A stretch of DNA of 64,000 nt from Clusia tigrina (GCA_920105625.2 OV050030.1:408533034-408597033), one strand, 5' to 3'; positions 10,101-23,194 are shown, numbered from the stretch's first letter. Notes: a model not told the origin generated them from the letters alone. Numbers and translations are program-made.

Positions 10101-11376
10101 CCAACTTACCTATGTAAGGCCTTTTGAAGCTTGTTTAAAGTAGATCCAAATTTTCAAAAATTAGTAAAGAATTCTGAAGTCGTTTTGGACCGACTTCGAT
10201 ATACACTTTTCCTGTGCGTGCGACTTAAACAATGGCGATACTTTATTCCTAAATAATCCTTAGGAAGATATCTAAGGTAATTTTCGGTAGGGTACCCTGA
10301 GTTTATTATAATGGAGGCAGGCGTGTCGTTTATCTGATCGACCCCTTTTCTTGTGTGGGACTTTATAGGGTCAATGTACATATTAATATAAAATATTGTA
10401 TAGCTCGTAACTTATAACAATGTGTCAATAGTAGGCGTGGCTGTAAAAAATTGAGCTCATTTGTTGTGTGGTGTATAATGTTAGTACCCGCAACCTTCCT
10501 GTGAAATTTGCTTGATGACTCTTCTATAGAAACTTTGTAATAATCTTTGGTTAATTGTGGGAGTGGCAGTAATAGTATGATTCCCATATTTAGCACACAC
10601 TTTAGTATGGACTCAATTTCCATAGCATCAGTAAAAGCATAGATAGCATTATTTTAATTATAGTCCCAAAAGTTCCTGATATGGAAAGCGGGAGTGTCCT
10701 TTCTCTGATCAACTTCATTGCACGCAGTTGACTTTATAATACTCACATGTTACTTGTCAAGTCGCTAATAGATCTTCAGCTATGAATATTTCATACTAGT
10801 GGGCGTGGCTGACCACATTTTGCATAATGTTTATTGGATTTTTGTAAAGAATTATGAAAGCATCATTTATATAATAAGTCCATTTTTTCAACTTGCTATA
10901 TCTGCTAATTCCATTCCTCTCTTCTAACGAACAGAATCAGTTGGCTTTATTATGGCTTATTTTAAACGATGGTTTCCTCTATCATCAAATGAAAGCTTTC
11001 CTGCTAATCAACTATCAAATCCAAACCAAGAAAAGGACGCAGCTGACTGAACATTTCACTGAGAATTTAACCTTCATTGCACTAATTCCAAATCTGAAAC
11101 AAATGTTCGTCTTTTTTATCAGCACCTTCAACTAATTTTCTTATAAATGGATGGTGTAATCCAACAACAGGCTTAGAAGACTCTATTATTCTAACGATTT
11201 TAAAGAAAAAAGTTCGATTGTGTTGGGGGAATTGGAGTGCAAAGGTGTTGTTAAGAAAGGTGCGACAAAAAAGGACTTATTTTTCCTAATCTCGTTGATG
11301 TATTATGTCTAAATATACTAAGTATAGGTTCCGTAGTTAGTGTCCTAACGGAACACTAGACCCTGTGTACTCATGG
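10101..11376. other. Intergenic with diverged repeat units
   Basis: No gene. Two similar stretches, about 10290-10440 and 10670-10815, share the order: gtgtc-ttt-ctgatc-gac, a gactttata block, then a (t/g)aggcgtggctg or gggcgtggctg motif. They look like two old copies of one dispersed or tandem repeat of unknown type. A weak exon-like phrase at about 11210-11260 (SSIVLGELECK) could be the relic of a DUF1091 second exon but is too short to call. Confidence 0.4.
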
Positions 11377-11693
11377 TAGTAGACTGGTTATTGGTTCTAA
11401 CGACATCTGCAGGAGTTGCATGGATGAGCAAGAGCCCACTGAACACCTGTTATACACATGTCCAGCGTTGTCTAAATGGAGGCTCACTCTTCTGGGTGAC
11501 CACTTTCTGGACTCTTTGGGAGATATTATTCGAAATAAGAAGATAAGCTTCATCAACTGCATTGTTAAAAGCTCCAAATGGCTGGACCTTTGAAAGGGTT
11601 TTGGACTTGTGTCTCATGCGGTATCTCAAGGGATCAATAATGGCCTAAATGCAAACTTCTCGCGACCACTATACTTACCTACCTAATCTCGTT
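11377..11693 (+). mobile_element. LINE fragment, family E, ORF2 C-terminus and 3' UTR
   Basis: The plus strand encodes NDICRSCMDEQEPTEH, LLYTCPALSKWRL and a tail ending KSSKWLDL then stop. This is the Cys/His end of a LINE ORF2. The 3' UTR has the gcggtatctcaagggatcaataatggcc block and ends near ttacctaccta. The same piece occurs in inverse orientation at 60729-61030, so this is one family with two 5'-truncated copies in the window. Confidence 0.85.
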
Positions 11694-11753
11694 TACCTTT
11701 CCACTAATACTCTAACTAGTAATAGTTTATACTAGGAGGTGTCTAAAATATTC

Positions 11754-11863
11754 TAAGATTTTTACTTGGATGCGAGCATAGTTTCGAATCTTTTCCGAAA
11801 CTTAATTTTAGCAACACTTTGGTGGTGTCCAGTGGCTTTGAGTCGAGTGATGATGTGTTCTGC
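11754..11863 (+). pseudogene. Relic third exon of a DUF1091 paralogue
   Basis: The sequence gatttttacttggatgcgag encodes DFYLDAS, as at the start of exon 3 in the two intact genes. After a frameshift near 11795 it reads PKLNFSNTLVVSSGFESSDDVFC then a stop. This parallels PEFNFSGFLHAFSGSEKLWAIKVDGVFC of the gene at 12534-13383. No matching second exon is intact, and a LINE (11377-11693) sits just upstream. It lies between the two intact paralogues, which supports a former three-gene tandem. Chance similarity cannot be excluded for so short a piece. Confidence 0.5.
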
Positions 11864-11866
11864 TGA

Positions 11867-12533
11867 GGTAAGCGCGAGTGCCTGAGATATTTGTAACCTT
11901 TATTATAATGAAATCAATATAAACCTACAAATAATGTATATCAAGAATGGACCTGGTGGGGATATTTGGAAGAAATAAGCGGTGATTTGTAAGGATCAAA
12001 TATTCTTTTATAAAATATTTGCAGCGGCATGTAATGATAATCTGTCGATAGGAATAAAAGGAACTGCAGTTGTGTAAATTTTTGTTTACAGTTTTCCTGG
12101 TACAAACCGTTTTGTTATCCTTCAACCTTGAAGGGTTCAGTATCAATATAGAAATATTTATATCCGATATTTTTGGAAATATTCAATGCTCTGTAACAAT
12201 TTATATTAAGAAATTTATATTAACAATTAGGCAAACTCATCCAAGGAAAATACTATTTTTCCTCATAGCTCCCTCAATTCCGTTTGGAAATTGTACCACT
12301 ATGACCGATAAAATGGAACACATTCCTCGACCCACAGAATAATCTATTTTTAATTACTTTGTTTGTTGAATTATAAATGAGCATAATGACAGACAATTTT
12401 AACGATTTTTTAATGGAGCTTACATAATTGAGGCGTCATTAGGTTCCACTGAATAGTTCCTGATTCCGCTTAGTACACTTAGAACCCCGAAGTGACCAAC
12501 TACAATCGGAAAAATCGCAAAATTTTCAAAAAT
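11867..12533. other. Intergenic upstream of second DUF1091 gene
   Basis: AT-rich, no gene recognised. The 90-codon frame at 12070-12342 has no domain features and is probably chance. Confidence 0.4.
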
Positions 12534-13383
12534 ATGTTCAAATTTTATTGGTTAATATTTTTTGTGATTTCTATTTTAAATTACCACTGCTCAGTGGGGC
12601 ATGTAAGTAAATACTTATTTAATTATAATTAAATTAAAAGGCAAATTTGTCAAATTACAATTTAATAAAAAATTAATCGAATCATAATTTCATTTTCGGC
12701 ATATTACAATATCGACAGACTCAAACCAAGCATTCTCAAGTCTTATTATCCTTGCTTATTGTTTCTTTTAAACATTCTTTCACACATTAGGATAATGAGG
12801 CAAAGCTGATCATAGTAAAAATTGAGTGCAATCCTCTGAGCAACAAAGTTAAGAGACTTGATTGCGATACCAACACAAAACATGAACGCGCGACTGTCAC
12901 TATAAATTACGAATTGAACGCAGATATTTATGAAGCGGATATATATATAAAAATGGTCTTACTACAGGCTAATCAGCGCAAGTTGAATTTGTATGAAATG
13001 AGAGCGGATATTTGTAAAATATTGAGAGACGACTTCTCGAGGCGCAGTTTGTTGCAATCTTTATTAGCACGTCTGAAGCAAACAGCCACGACGCAAATCC
13101 CCAAGTGTCCTTTTCGAAAAGTGAGCATGAATTGTAAAACACTGATAAAAGTTAAGTAAAGGAGAAATATCATAAAATTTTGTTACAGAATGCTCTTGTG
13201 ACCTTCAAGGACTTTTACTTGGATTCCAACTTAATTCCACCCATACTGCCGGAATTCAATTTTTCCGGCTTTCTGCATGCATTCAGTGGCTCGGAGAAGT
13301 TGTGGGCCATAAAAGTGGATGGGGTATTTTGCAAAACACAAAAGGAGTGTCACAAATATTTGCCAACATACGGAGCAGAGTAA
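12534..13383 (+). CDS. DUF1091 secreted protein, three exons (paralogue 2)
   Basis: Second intact member of the local DUF1091 pair. Exons are 12534-12602, 12791-13120 and 13189-13383, with donors GTAAGT at 12603 and GTGAGC at 13121 and acceptors ending at 12790 and 13188. All introns are phase 0, total about 197 residues. Exon 1 is a signal peptide rich in F, I and L followed by HCS. Exon 2 carries KIEC, ADICKIL and ends KCPFRK. Exon 3 starts NALVTFKDFYLD and ends with VFCKTQKEC and a short tail. Exon number, phases and cysteine positions equal those of 864-2043, so the pair arose by tandem duplication. Function is unknown; family members are secreted and may bind lipids or cuticular hydrocarbons. 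Confidence 0.85.
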
Positions 13384-13643
13384 TGATGGGTCAATATTTG
13401 TATGAATATTTTGGAACCAATTCCTTCAGAGAGTTTGTTTCAAACAACTACCCAATTCTCCCACAATGCACCAAATACACAAAATCCTAAAAAATCATGC
13501 AACATTAACTTCAGAACACAATTTCCGAATACAATTTCCGAACACAATTTTGGAACTTTTTTCAGTCATGAGAAAATTCGCTTCAATCTCTTTGTACAAA
13601 TTTACGAATATGCTCAGAGAGTATTATTGCTAAAGTAATTGGC

Positions 13644-13649
13644 AATAAA
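13644..13649 (+). terminator. Probable poly(A) signal of DUF1091 paralogue 2
   Basis: AATAAA 261 nt after the stop codon, followed by another near copy (aaataaac) and T-rich DNA. Confidence 0.5.
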
Positions 13650-13675
13650 AATAAACAATTTAGTAGCTAAGCGAA

Positions 13676-14060
13676 TACTGTTAGAGCGGCTCTTTCGACA
13701 GCGCTCACTCAAGAGTGTGAATAGCGCAAATCTCAAGAGCGTAACTTTTTGTGTTTACACTCAGCCAACGGAATAGCCCCAACATTTTCTGACAGCCACA
13801 TCGAGTCCACTAGTTTCATTGTGTTCAAAATCTTGTTTTTAACGGCTCTCTGCTAATATTGCAGAGCGGATGGATACTCACGGTAACTGCAGCCAGTGTC
13901 GTAGCACGAATTGAAGTTTAAACGCGTGCGAACACTTTCAATGCAGTCGGGAATTTGTTCCCGAATCTTTATATAAGCAGTCGGTTTTATTACTCAGGAA
14001 CAAGGACTCACCTTTTCGTAGTTGTATGTTGCACCTATTTTTGTACTTTAATACAGTATA
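13676..14060 (+). repeat. Possible solo LTR or promoter-bearing repeat
   Basis: A distinct, GC-richer block begins tgttagagcggctctttcg and includes paired gcgctcactcaagag/tctcaagagcg motifs. It has a TATA-like ctttatataagcag at about 13969-13982, then an initiator-like pyrimidine-rich stretch. This is the layout of an insect LTR (start TG, TATA box, R/U5). I could not find a matching CA end with a target duplication, nor a second copy, so the call is tentative. Confidence 0.3.
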
Positions 14061-14286
14061 TATTTGAAATCCGAAATAGAGTTGCTGGACTAAATTTAAG
14101 CCAATATGGGAAATAATTAAAAGTATGGAAGATGTTTAAAAGTGAGTATTCTAGATCAGCATCACGCTCTAGATAGATTAAGGGGTGTTCATCTATTCAA
14201 TTTGTGGCTAACTTTTCTTTACCGTATCGAATACGTTTCAATGAAGGTTCGGTTAGGTTCGGGTGGCAGCAAAAAGAAGCTAACCT

Positions 14287-14405
14287 TGGCCAGTTTTGAT
14301 GCCCTTAAACTGAAAATGAATTTGAATGAATCTTTACATAAATATTGGCCGGTTTGGGTCCCTTAAACTGAAAATAAATTTTAATTAATCTTTATATAAA
14401 TATTT
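14287..14405. repeat. Two-copy 59-bp tandem repeat
   Basis: ttggccagttttgatgccct and ttggccggtttgggtccctt begin two successive units that both continue taaactgaaaat-aaat and end ctttacataaata or ctttatataaata. Recent local duplication with some drift. Confidence 0.7.
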
Positions 14406-16499
14406 CCTGGACCAAGAACCATAAGCAAACTAGTACAGATATCAGCTATGAACTAGAAACAAGTCCATCTCCCATATAATCCTATGCAACTGTGCAAAAT
14501 CTTCATGTTAATAAAGCCAGTTGCAAGAGAATGAATAGAATAATGACAAAATTATGTAAAAGCCCTATCAGAATCTCTAATAAATGTGAGCTGAATATAG
14601 AGACTGACATGCTCCCAATTTATATATAATTCATTATATATTAAATTGAGACTTCCATAAGATAGTTTATGATATCAAGGATTTGTTGTAATAGGCGAGG
14701 TTTATAAAACAAAAGCGAGTTGTATACAATCTTTATCAACTATATCTACTATATGTGATATATGGGATTATTATCATAGCCAATTATTTATGTTTTATTG
14801 TAAAAGTGACCGTCCTGTAAGTTTTTTTATATTTAAACTTTTGTTTAGTATGTGTGGTTTGCAAATCCCCAAGATCCTGTGTGTATACTACGGGGAGACG
14901 ATGATGAAATATAATTTTACTTCTTAACAATTTTGACTTCTTAACACTTATTTACTCGGTAGATTTCCCAGAGAAGATGTACAGGATCTTAGTAGGAGTT
15001 GCCACCTTCGTTTTTTATGTGTTGCAGGGAGTTTCTTGCTGCAAATAAAACACTCTCCACCGCACATTATTTAAAGGACCCCTTTTGACAATACTAAAGA
15101 TTGAATATAGCAATTCCATTCACCATCAATCTTACCATAAAGAAAGATAGTACCTGGAACTAATCTGCACCGGCATTGCTGGTAAGAACATACAAGGCTA
15201 CAGACACCCTTATATCGACAATACTGTAATCCCAGATGAGGGTGTTGATGGCCCTTAAGTTAGGTTAGGTTAAATTGAAGAATCGAAAGTAACACGAATA
15301 GACTTCCTAGATCCGTGGTAATACCAGATGTATATCCATTTAAGAATCGTGGATCTAAAAATAGTTAAACAAAGATGCTTTTGTGACAAATTTTAGAAGA
15401 GGGGTTACTGCCAGGTGTTGACACCTCTTCAAGTCCTCTAAACCAGGGAGCACAAGTATTTTTGGCATGTTTCTGAGGCGGGCGGACAGAAATATAGGAG
15501 GTTTCTCTTGCCTCTACATATCCTGCACCTAAAATATTTGTTCATCCCACTACTGATGGTCCATATTTGGAGTATAAATATATGCAAAAAATCTAGTATG
15601 ACCTTCATATAGAAATCTCCAAGAAAATTCCAAAGCTGCTACAAATTGTTTAATCGGAAGTATGATAAATAAATTTTGTAATGTATGCATTGTTGGCTAC
15701 ACTATCATTTGATCGTATCTCAGAATCAACCCAACTTGTTTTTAGCACGCTTTACTCATTTAGAATGGTTTTATATATAGTCACTGATATAGCAAGGAAC
15801 TGTCTGAATTGAACAACTGAAGATTGTCGGACATTTCAATACTAAAAACTATTTGATGGTAATCCGCAATCACACTCAAAACCACAAAAATAAATTTTGT
15901 TGTGATTTCAAATTAAATCTACGGTGATTTTTATGACCCTGATAGTGAGACTATTAAACATTCAAAGTTCTAGACAGCGTAGTACCACCAAAGCACACCA
16001 AAGTCGTTAATTTTAGCTACTCACAGCATCATTATTTCAAATGATCTATGGCAATAACAAAATACAGGCAACAACAAAGAATTGTGCCAACAGTGCACTG
16101 AGAAAAAAATATTCCAGTCACCATATCAGCTTAGAATCCTGACTACCGCAAGAATATTTCCAACCGGATCGATTCCTTTTAGATGTGCCCCGATAGCCTC
16201 CTTTCATTTTTTTCTTTAAAGCCTTTATTTTGTAGTAGCCAGAAGAATTTTTGTCCAAGCTTTATTCAGCTTATTGGGGATTCTGTACACTCATCAACTA
16301 TTGCTAAATGTTTCCATTTTGTTCCAACAATTTCCAAATATTTGTTTTTGCCCTGATATTCTCCACCATATACATGCGCCCACTGATACAGCTGATCAGT
16401 ATATCTTAGTCATCAATTCCTAATGGCACGAATGAACCCCTGTCATCCGGCAGCAAGAGTTTCCTCTGCAACATGAGCACCAGCGTTGGATTTGAAACA
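14406..16499. other. Gene desert, AT-rich
   Basis: No gene recognised. A short gttaggttaggtta run near 15260 is a common end motif of insect LINE 3' UTRs and may mark a decayed insertion. Nothing else could be assigned. Confidence 0.4.
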
Positions 16500-17370
16500 T
16501 ACTCGCACCATCCATATTTGGTCGTAACTTTCTTTGCTTCACTCACTTCCTTTCCCATTCGCATTGGCCACTTGTAGAGTTGTGCTACGGCTACTTAGCT
16601 TAATTAAATCGTGCAATAAATGGCACAAAAATTTATTAATTATGAATTGCTCTCTAAATACACACGGAGGCTGCCATGCAGCAACTGCCGCGCACGCAAC
16701 AGTCGCACAGTCTCAGCCGACTCTGACGGCAGCAACAATAAAAGAATTCGGTGTCGTTGATGTTTTGTTATTGTTTCACATTTCCCCCCTTTATTTGCTG
16801 CCACAGCATCACAGCAGCAGCCACGGAGACTGACTACGAATGTGCACGCAGCCGTGGCAGCAACAAAATATTTTCAGTTTCAGTCTCACTCCAAGTAAAA
16901 ATGCTCTAAACATGCTGTTAAGTTATGTCTACATTCCTTGATCATATTTTTCAACTTTTTTTCTTATTGTTGTTGCTGTTGGTTGTATTTTTGGTTGGGT
17001 TTTTGCTGCTTGCTGCAACAACTTTGTTAATGTGGCGAAGAGTAAACGAGTCGCATTGGGCATAGAAATTAAGCAAACTGTGGTCAAGTTGCAAGTGGGC
17101 TCACACGAACACTGCCACATAAATTTCAAAAAAATTAATGTTTATGTGTGCGTGGAATGGCAGTTAAGAGAGTGATGCAAACACTTAAGAGTGCAGATAA
17201 GAGTGCCAGAAAAGTAAGAGTAAAAGTGTACGAAACACATGGCAATTGTTTGAGGGAACGTGCTGCAGGTTGGGCAAGCGACAAATGCAGTTTAATGATT
17301 TGCACCCTCACGAACCAATTTGAGATTTTCACTGTACGAGCCAGACTAATTTGCAGACTGTAATTTCTAA
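16500..17370. other. Higher-complexity non-coding island
   Basis: Composition shifts from AT-rich background to CA/GCA-rich DNA with many short CAACA and GCAGC words and ttaattaaat/ttaattatgaat homeodomain-like AT cores (about 16600-16645). No open frame has protein-like features. Candidate conserved non-coding or enhancer DNA; the claim rests on composition only. Confidence 0.3.
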
Positions 17371-17976
17371 TTTTGGGAAAAAGTCCGGTCTTCAATTTCT
17401 ATGACGGGAAATGTGTGCCAGAGAAATCAAGAACCTGTATTTTGAAATTATGAGCCCAAATAAATGGAACTGTTTACAATATTTTTGAATAATAGAAAAT
17501 TTTTCCCTACCAAGTTCTATTTTTTATTGAATATTTATAAAGCAAGAAAAAAAATTGTATTCAAAGCATATATTTAAAATTAAATATTTTAATTGTACTG
17601 CAAAAACAAACAGCATTCTGAGTATTAATAAAGGATTGCCTAATGAATTCAATAGCCTTATCACCAACTTCATATATCGTTGGTTCATCCTTCAAGTATT
17701 TTAGAATATCGTTCCTTTCTTGCTGTCCACGTTACAATTGTTCTTACAATCCACTGAATAGGTTCAGAAATGATCACTTTCCCTTTATGTAGACAACTAT
17801 GAAATCCTAAGGTCCCTCTTCGATGCTACCATAGTCGCCCTAAACTTATCCAACTGCTTTGGCAAGGATTTCAGTATATGAAAGACTGTTCCTTAAAGTA
17901 TTTAAAAGTGGTTATGATAGTGAAATTTTGTTGTGAAGATTATCCATCAAGTTTCCTTTTGAATTTAGGAACTTCA

Positions 17977-18013
<37 letters not shown>

Positions 18014-18955
18014 TATGTCGTTCCAACACTTTTTATACTGAACTCCACCCAGTAATAAGTGAATGTTATAACTTCAACAGGATAGGAAGTGAATAAATAA
18101 TCTTGGACACTCTTATAATTCTTTTAAATGAAACATTATAAATTTCAATATCAAACTAAAGTTGACTATGACTCATGTATTCTCAGCCATCAATGTTTAA
18201 TGGGATCTTCTGATCAACACGCGAGTGACAGGGTTCACGTAGAAGTAGTACGTTAGCACTACATAATTCAAAGATCATTGTATCTTTGATTGACAACTAT
18301 CAATAATATTGAACTTTTCTATATTGTTTATAATACTTCTAATCGTAAATTGAATGGTAATTCATTTATAATTGTTCTCATATAAAAATCCTTTACTATG
18401 AAATGTTGTGGCACCCGGAAATGTCCTGTGAAGCATGTAAATCATTGCCAATCATTTGGATGTAATAGAAAGAAAACGTAACCATATAATTTTCAATCCA
18501 ACAAACTGGCAATTACGAACAAATTGCCATCGATCTACAGAACAATTAGATATTCTTGTCTGCTTCTAAAAATCCGTCCAAGTTTAGCACCTGGTTTTAT
18601 TTCAACACACTTTAAGCTAAGGAGCAATGATCCAAGAGAATGATTGCAGTAAAACTACTTGAAAATCGATACTTAGTACCAAGAATCACACCACGAAAAT
18701 ATGATGATCTATTAGTAGAGATTCTTATTTTGTGTCATTCATTAATAAAACCTTAATTGACTTAAATGAAAATAAGTAAAGCATTGGAGAAAATTATCCC
18801 TAAAACTATACTGAATTATTGAAAAAAACTCATGAAGGTCCTCTTTTGCCGAAAATGATCCCAAAAACTAAATTGAATTAATTGAAAACAAAATAATGCA
18901 TTAATTGTCAACACAAACATTTAATAAATGAAAAGAAATGAAATTATCTTTAAAA
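17371..18955. other. Gene desert with TA microsatellite
   Basis: AT-rich with a (TA)n run at 17979-18010. A weak THAP-like phrase at about 18400-18660 is described as a finding. Confidence 0.4.
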
Positions 18956-19500
18956 AAAGAATCACTGCACCCACCTTCCAATTTGGTGTTGTATGCAAAC
19001 ATGTGCGTGCGTCGCCTATTTACTTAATGCAAGCGCAGCAAAAGCAAACATTATTACCATCGCCGCTTCACTGGCATCCCTCCAACTCCAACACTCCAGC
19101 GTGCCCTTCTAGCAACACGTATGGCCGGCTGGGCACACACAACACACAAAAAACTTGTTTTAACACCATTTGTCAAATCGTTAAGAAATAAACGTGCTGC
19201 ATAAGCAGCCATAGTAAAATTAACAATTACAAAAACAACAACAACAACAGTGACAAGCAAGCCTAGCTGCAGTTGCGCCTGAGCATGCTGCAAATGCATT
19301 TCAATGCAACCGACGCATGCGCTGCACTCACTCAATTGCTTAAGAGCAATCGGTGTGTTGTGTACGTGCGCCAGGTTAGCTGTGCATGCGGCTGTGTGCG
19401 CTTCTTGGTAATTTTTCTCTCTCTCACCTGCTCTCACGCGGCCTCTCTGCGGTCACTTAGGTTAATGGCGATAATAATGGGTTTGTAAAACGTTTATGCT
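18956..19500. other. Higher-complexity non-coding island
   Basis: GC-richer block with gcatgc, aacaacaacaacaac and tctctctcacctgctctcacg stretches between AT-rich flanks. Frames on both strands are open for 60-127 codons but low in complexity and without domains. Confidence 0.3.
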
Positions 19501-22500
19501 CAGCTCCGTGCGTGTCTTTACGTGTGTTTGTGTTCTTTATTAATTTATTTGACATTGGGCAATTAATACTTACGAAGAGATTTTTATTTATGAGAGTATT
19601 TCAGAGTTTCTGTTTTGTTTCGCATTAACTGAAGCTGCGCTTAATACACACTTTAGAAATCCCATAAACAACCTCTTGCAAATGGCATATTTTTAAAATT
19701 TCGTCCATTAATAATTCCAATAAATTCTCATCATTTCGGAGCTTTGACAAAATTAAATCAAAACGCCACAATGGTGTGGGTATTTTTCTCCAAAGTGGGT
19801 GCGGAGTTAGAATTAGTAAACATCATAAACAAAACTTAAGTTAAAATTAAATTGAAATTGAATTAAAAAAAGAAACACATTTCATTCATTCAGTACCGTC
19901 GGTAAATTTTCAGTCAGAGAGAAGGGCAGGAAATTGAAAGTTGTTTGGAACTGAGGAACAGTACTCAAACCACGAATAGTAAAAGGTGTCCAAATTGGAA
20001 CGTGATAATCTTAGTTAACTTTGGGAGCCAGCAAGTCTATGAATAATAAAAGGCTTCAGCATTGGAGCGTCAAGGAAATCTGAAGGTGTTCATTTGTGGG
20101 AACAAGGAAATCTGAAGAAGTGTTGAGTATGTCGAGGGTACGCTCTAATAGAGAACTAACCAGGATATAGCAGTATCAAAACTGGACTATATAATCATCT
20201 AATATTTTCGGTTGATAATTTATAATTTCTTAAAGATTGTTTTAAAGAACACCCTTACAACATTTGAGATTATATTCAAATAGTTTCAAATCCTGTGTCA
20301 ATGGAAGATTAGATATATTTAACGGTATTGCCCACCGAGACCTGAAATATCTGTTGTGTTGACTCTACTTAGTTAAAAGATAAGGATAATCTCATCTATA
20401 GAAATTCTGTTAGGTTAATTTCCGACAGGAATTCATGTATTTTGAGAAATCAAGTTGAAGTATCTTGCTCATATCTAAGATATATTCTCCAAAACACCTG
20501 TGCCTTTTGTGTGTGAAATGTCCGCAGTCTGCGATCAGGTGCGTTGAGGTTTCATCACTTTCTGTTGTGTCAATGAAAACTCTGCGGAAAGTTTCACACA
20601 AAACACTTTCATTTTATTGAAGTTTCATCAAATAGAACAGTAAGTCTTATTGAGACGTTATAAAATTATCATTTAGCCTTCCTTTTTAGGAAACCAGATA
20701 CAATACTCTTCCCACTATCCACCCTCAAAAGGCAAGGAAGATTCAGTAGGATGGTAAAAATAATTTTGAAAGGACAACACACGTTTGATCCTCATAAAAT
20801 TAATTAATTAATATCTTACGGAGCCCTTTTACAATGTTTGAGATGAACCCAAAAGTTCTTATTCAGTAAAAACGAACGAATTTAAAGTAAGCTGAAAAAT
20901 CCTTCGACATCGTCCTCCATCATTGATTTTTAGACACTTTGAGACATTGCATCCCAGTTTTATTACAACTTTTTGAAGTGCATTAAGTGAAAATCGATTT
21001 AAATAGGAAAAGCCCATATTATCTATCTTAGAGGTTGTTTCATCTCTTATTAAGGAAATCCTTAAAAATATGATAATTTCACATCAAAAATATTCAACAA
21101 TTTCAGACAAAATTAAAACTTTTCGGAATAAAAGCAACGGCGATTTTTTGTCCATTCAATGCATGAATTGAGAGGAAGTTCTTCAATCAGAATCAGACTG
21201 ACTAATATATCTAAGATTTTCTGTGGTTACAGCAGCTTCAGAAGTCAAATAGATTCCTTGTGAACACCTTCGGACTTCTATAGCTCAAATACTATAATAT
21301 ACAGGCGTTTATATACAGATATGACTGAGCATCAAAAAATATAGGACTGGGTACAAACAATTCCAGGTTCGAGTCTTAAATAATATCATATCGTTTTATT
21401 GGAAATAGTGTTGCAGAAAAAGTAGGTGTTGCTAATAGTTTGATTTGCATCATTCATAAGTAATAAAAAACCTTTGATTTTGAATTTGCTCCAATGAATG
21501 TAATGTAAATGAAAGAAATTGCCTGATGAATTATTGGTTAGTTAATAAAGTTTAATTCAATGCAACAGCTTAATAAATTTTCCATTTATTTCTATATCAG
21601 TCAGTGCTGCTTTCCAATTACAACTGATCTATCTGTTGTTCTATTTCACTTCTTAGAGATGTGCTGTGATGTTAATAATATTCCAGCACAGTCGAGACGC
21701 TGGACTATGAGCTCAAAATTATAGTATTTATCATAGTATGAGGAAAGAAAACATCATTAGCTCTTGCCTTAAGGCCTTACCGAGCCCTGGATAACATCAT
21801 CAGCATAGACGAACTCATATATAATATAGATTTTACGATTAGGCTTCAAATGTAATGTTTATGCCATTGTAATGAATACTGCAATGGCAGTTTTGTCACT
21901 GAGTATGGTGGAAAAGGGCAAACTAAATTCATAGCTTTGTTAAAGTCACACGAGTCTAGCCAATTGTAGCACTAAAGTCGAAAATGTAGATCGAGAACTG
22001 AAGCAAACCATTACTGCAACACGGAAAATTTTGCAATTCCAAATATGATTAACTTTTACCCTATTACAAACAAATCAGATGGCAATTTGAGAGCACCAAA
22101 CTTGAACAAAATATTCACAACTTTCATTCAATATATTTTTCTGATTTTTGCATTTTTCACCTCACATTGTGATGATCACATTGAAGCATTTAAAATAAAA
22201 TTCCCGAAATGTCACACTACTCGTATGAGCAACATTAACTGAACATCCTAATCCAAGCTGCAAGTAAGCAAAATCAGGTGACTCTACTAATATACCAAAG
22301 TGCAAATTATTCAAAGGTACAGATCATCACTCATATATATAATGAAATAGGAATTAAATATCATGAAATAACATTCTAATTTCATATTAGGGTTCTGATT
22401 CTTCATTCTCAATCAGCCTCAATCAATGGTAGAACGGTTCCAGAGTGTTTTTGCCGCCAGAGCAATTCAATTTATTTTCTGTTTAAGTTATTATTTACTT

Positions 22501-22799
22501 TTAATAATAAATTAATAAAAAACAAAATTAAAAAATTAAAAAATGCATACTAAATAAAAATAAAAAATATTTAATTAATATAAATAAATTAGCAATATAT
22601 AACAATTTGATAAAAATTCAGAGCAAAATTGAGTTCCAGCCAATATGCAAAGAGAGTGCCTACCAACCGACTGGTTGTTGCTTTGAAATCTTCTCTTATG
22701 TAGGCCAAAATATGCTCTTAGCCACACAATATTATTCATTGAATAAACAGACCTTCAAATCACTTGAGCAGAATTCTTTGCCTATGTTGAAATTATGAC
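19501..22799. other. Gene desert
   Basis: 3.3 kb of AT-rich DNA without any gene, RNA gene or clear repeat that I could recognise. Confidence 0.4.
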
Positions 22800-23156
22800 A
22801 AAAGAACGCTCCCTCATCCTTTTGCTCTCTCTTCACGCACACAATGGCAATATTTTATTACCTTAGTCACACATACGCCAGAAGAAATGTCAACCATTAA
22901 ATTCTTTTCAAGCAAAATTTAAACAAACCTGTTTTAAACACTCAACAGGCAGAGACAGTGGCAGAGAGCGATAGAGAGAGAGAGAGTGAGCTCAAGAACG
23001 AGAGCAAAATATCGTTAGCCCAGATGAGACTGTGTCTAAAACTGCGGCTCTAAGCAGGTTTCATTTTCGCGTTTGCACATGTATTGGTGTGCGTGTTTTT
23101 ATACAGAAACGGAAACTGCATTCGCCACTTTAACTAAGCATGACAAGGCTCTCACA

Positions 23157-23194
23157 TAATTCAGTCTGCTGTTAAACTTCGATTGGGAAAGTAC
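23157..23194 (+). promoter_or_regulatory. Candidate initiator/DPE-like promoter for four-jointed
   Basis: ATTCAGTCT fits the dipteran initiator (TCAGT) with A+1 at 23163. At +28 to +32 the sequence is AGTAC, near the RGWYV downstream element (fourth base off), and +24 is G. It lies 1.86 kb upstream of the four-jointed ATG, near the left side of the CAA-rich leader. A GAGA-rich stretch (gagagagagagag, about 22974-22990) lies 170 bp upstream. Weak match, no transcript evidence. Confidence 0.25.
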
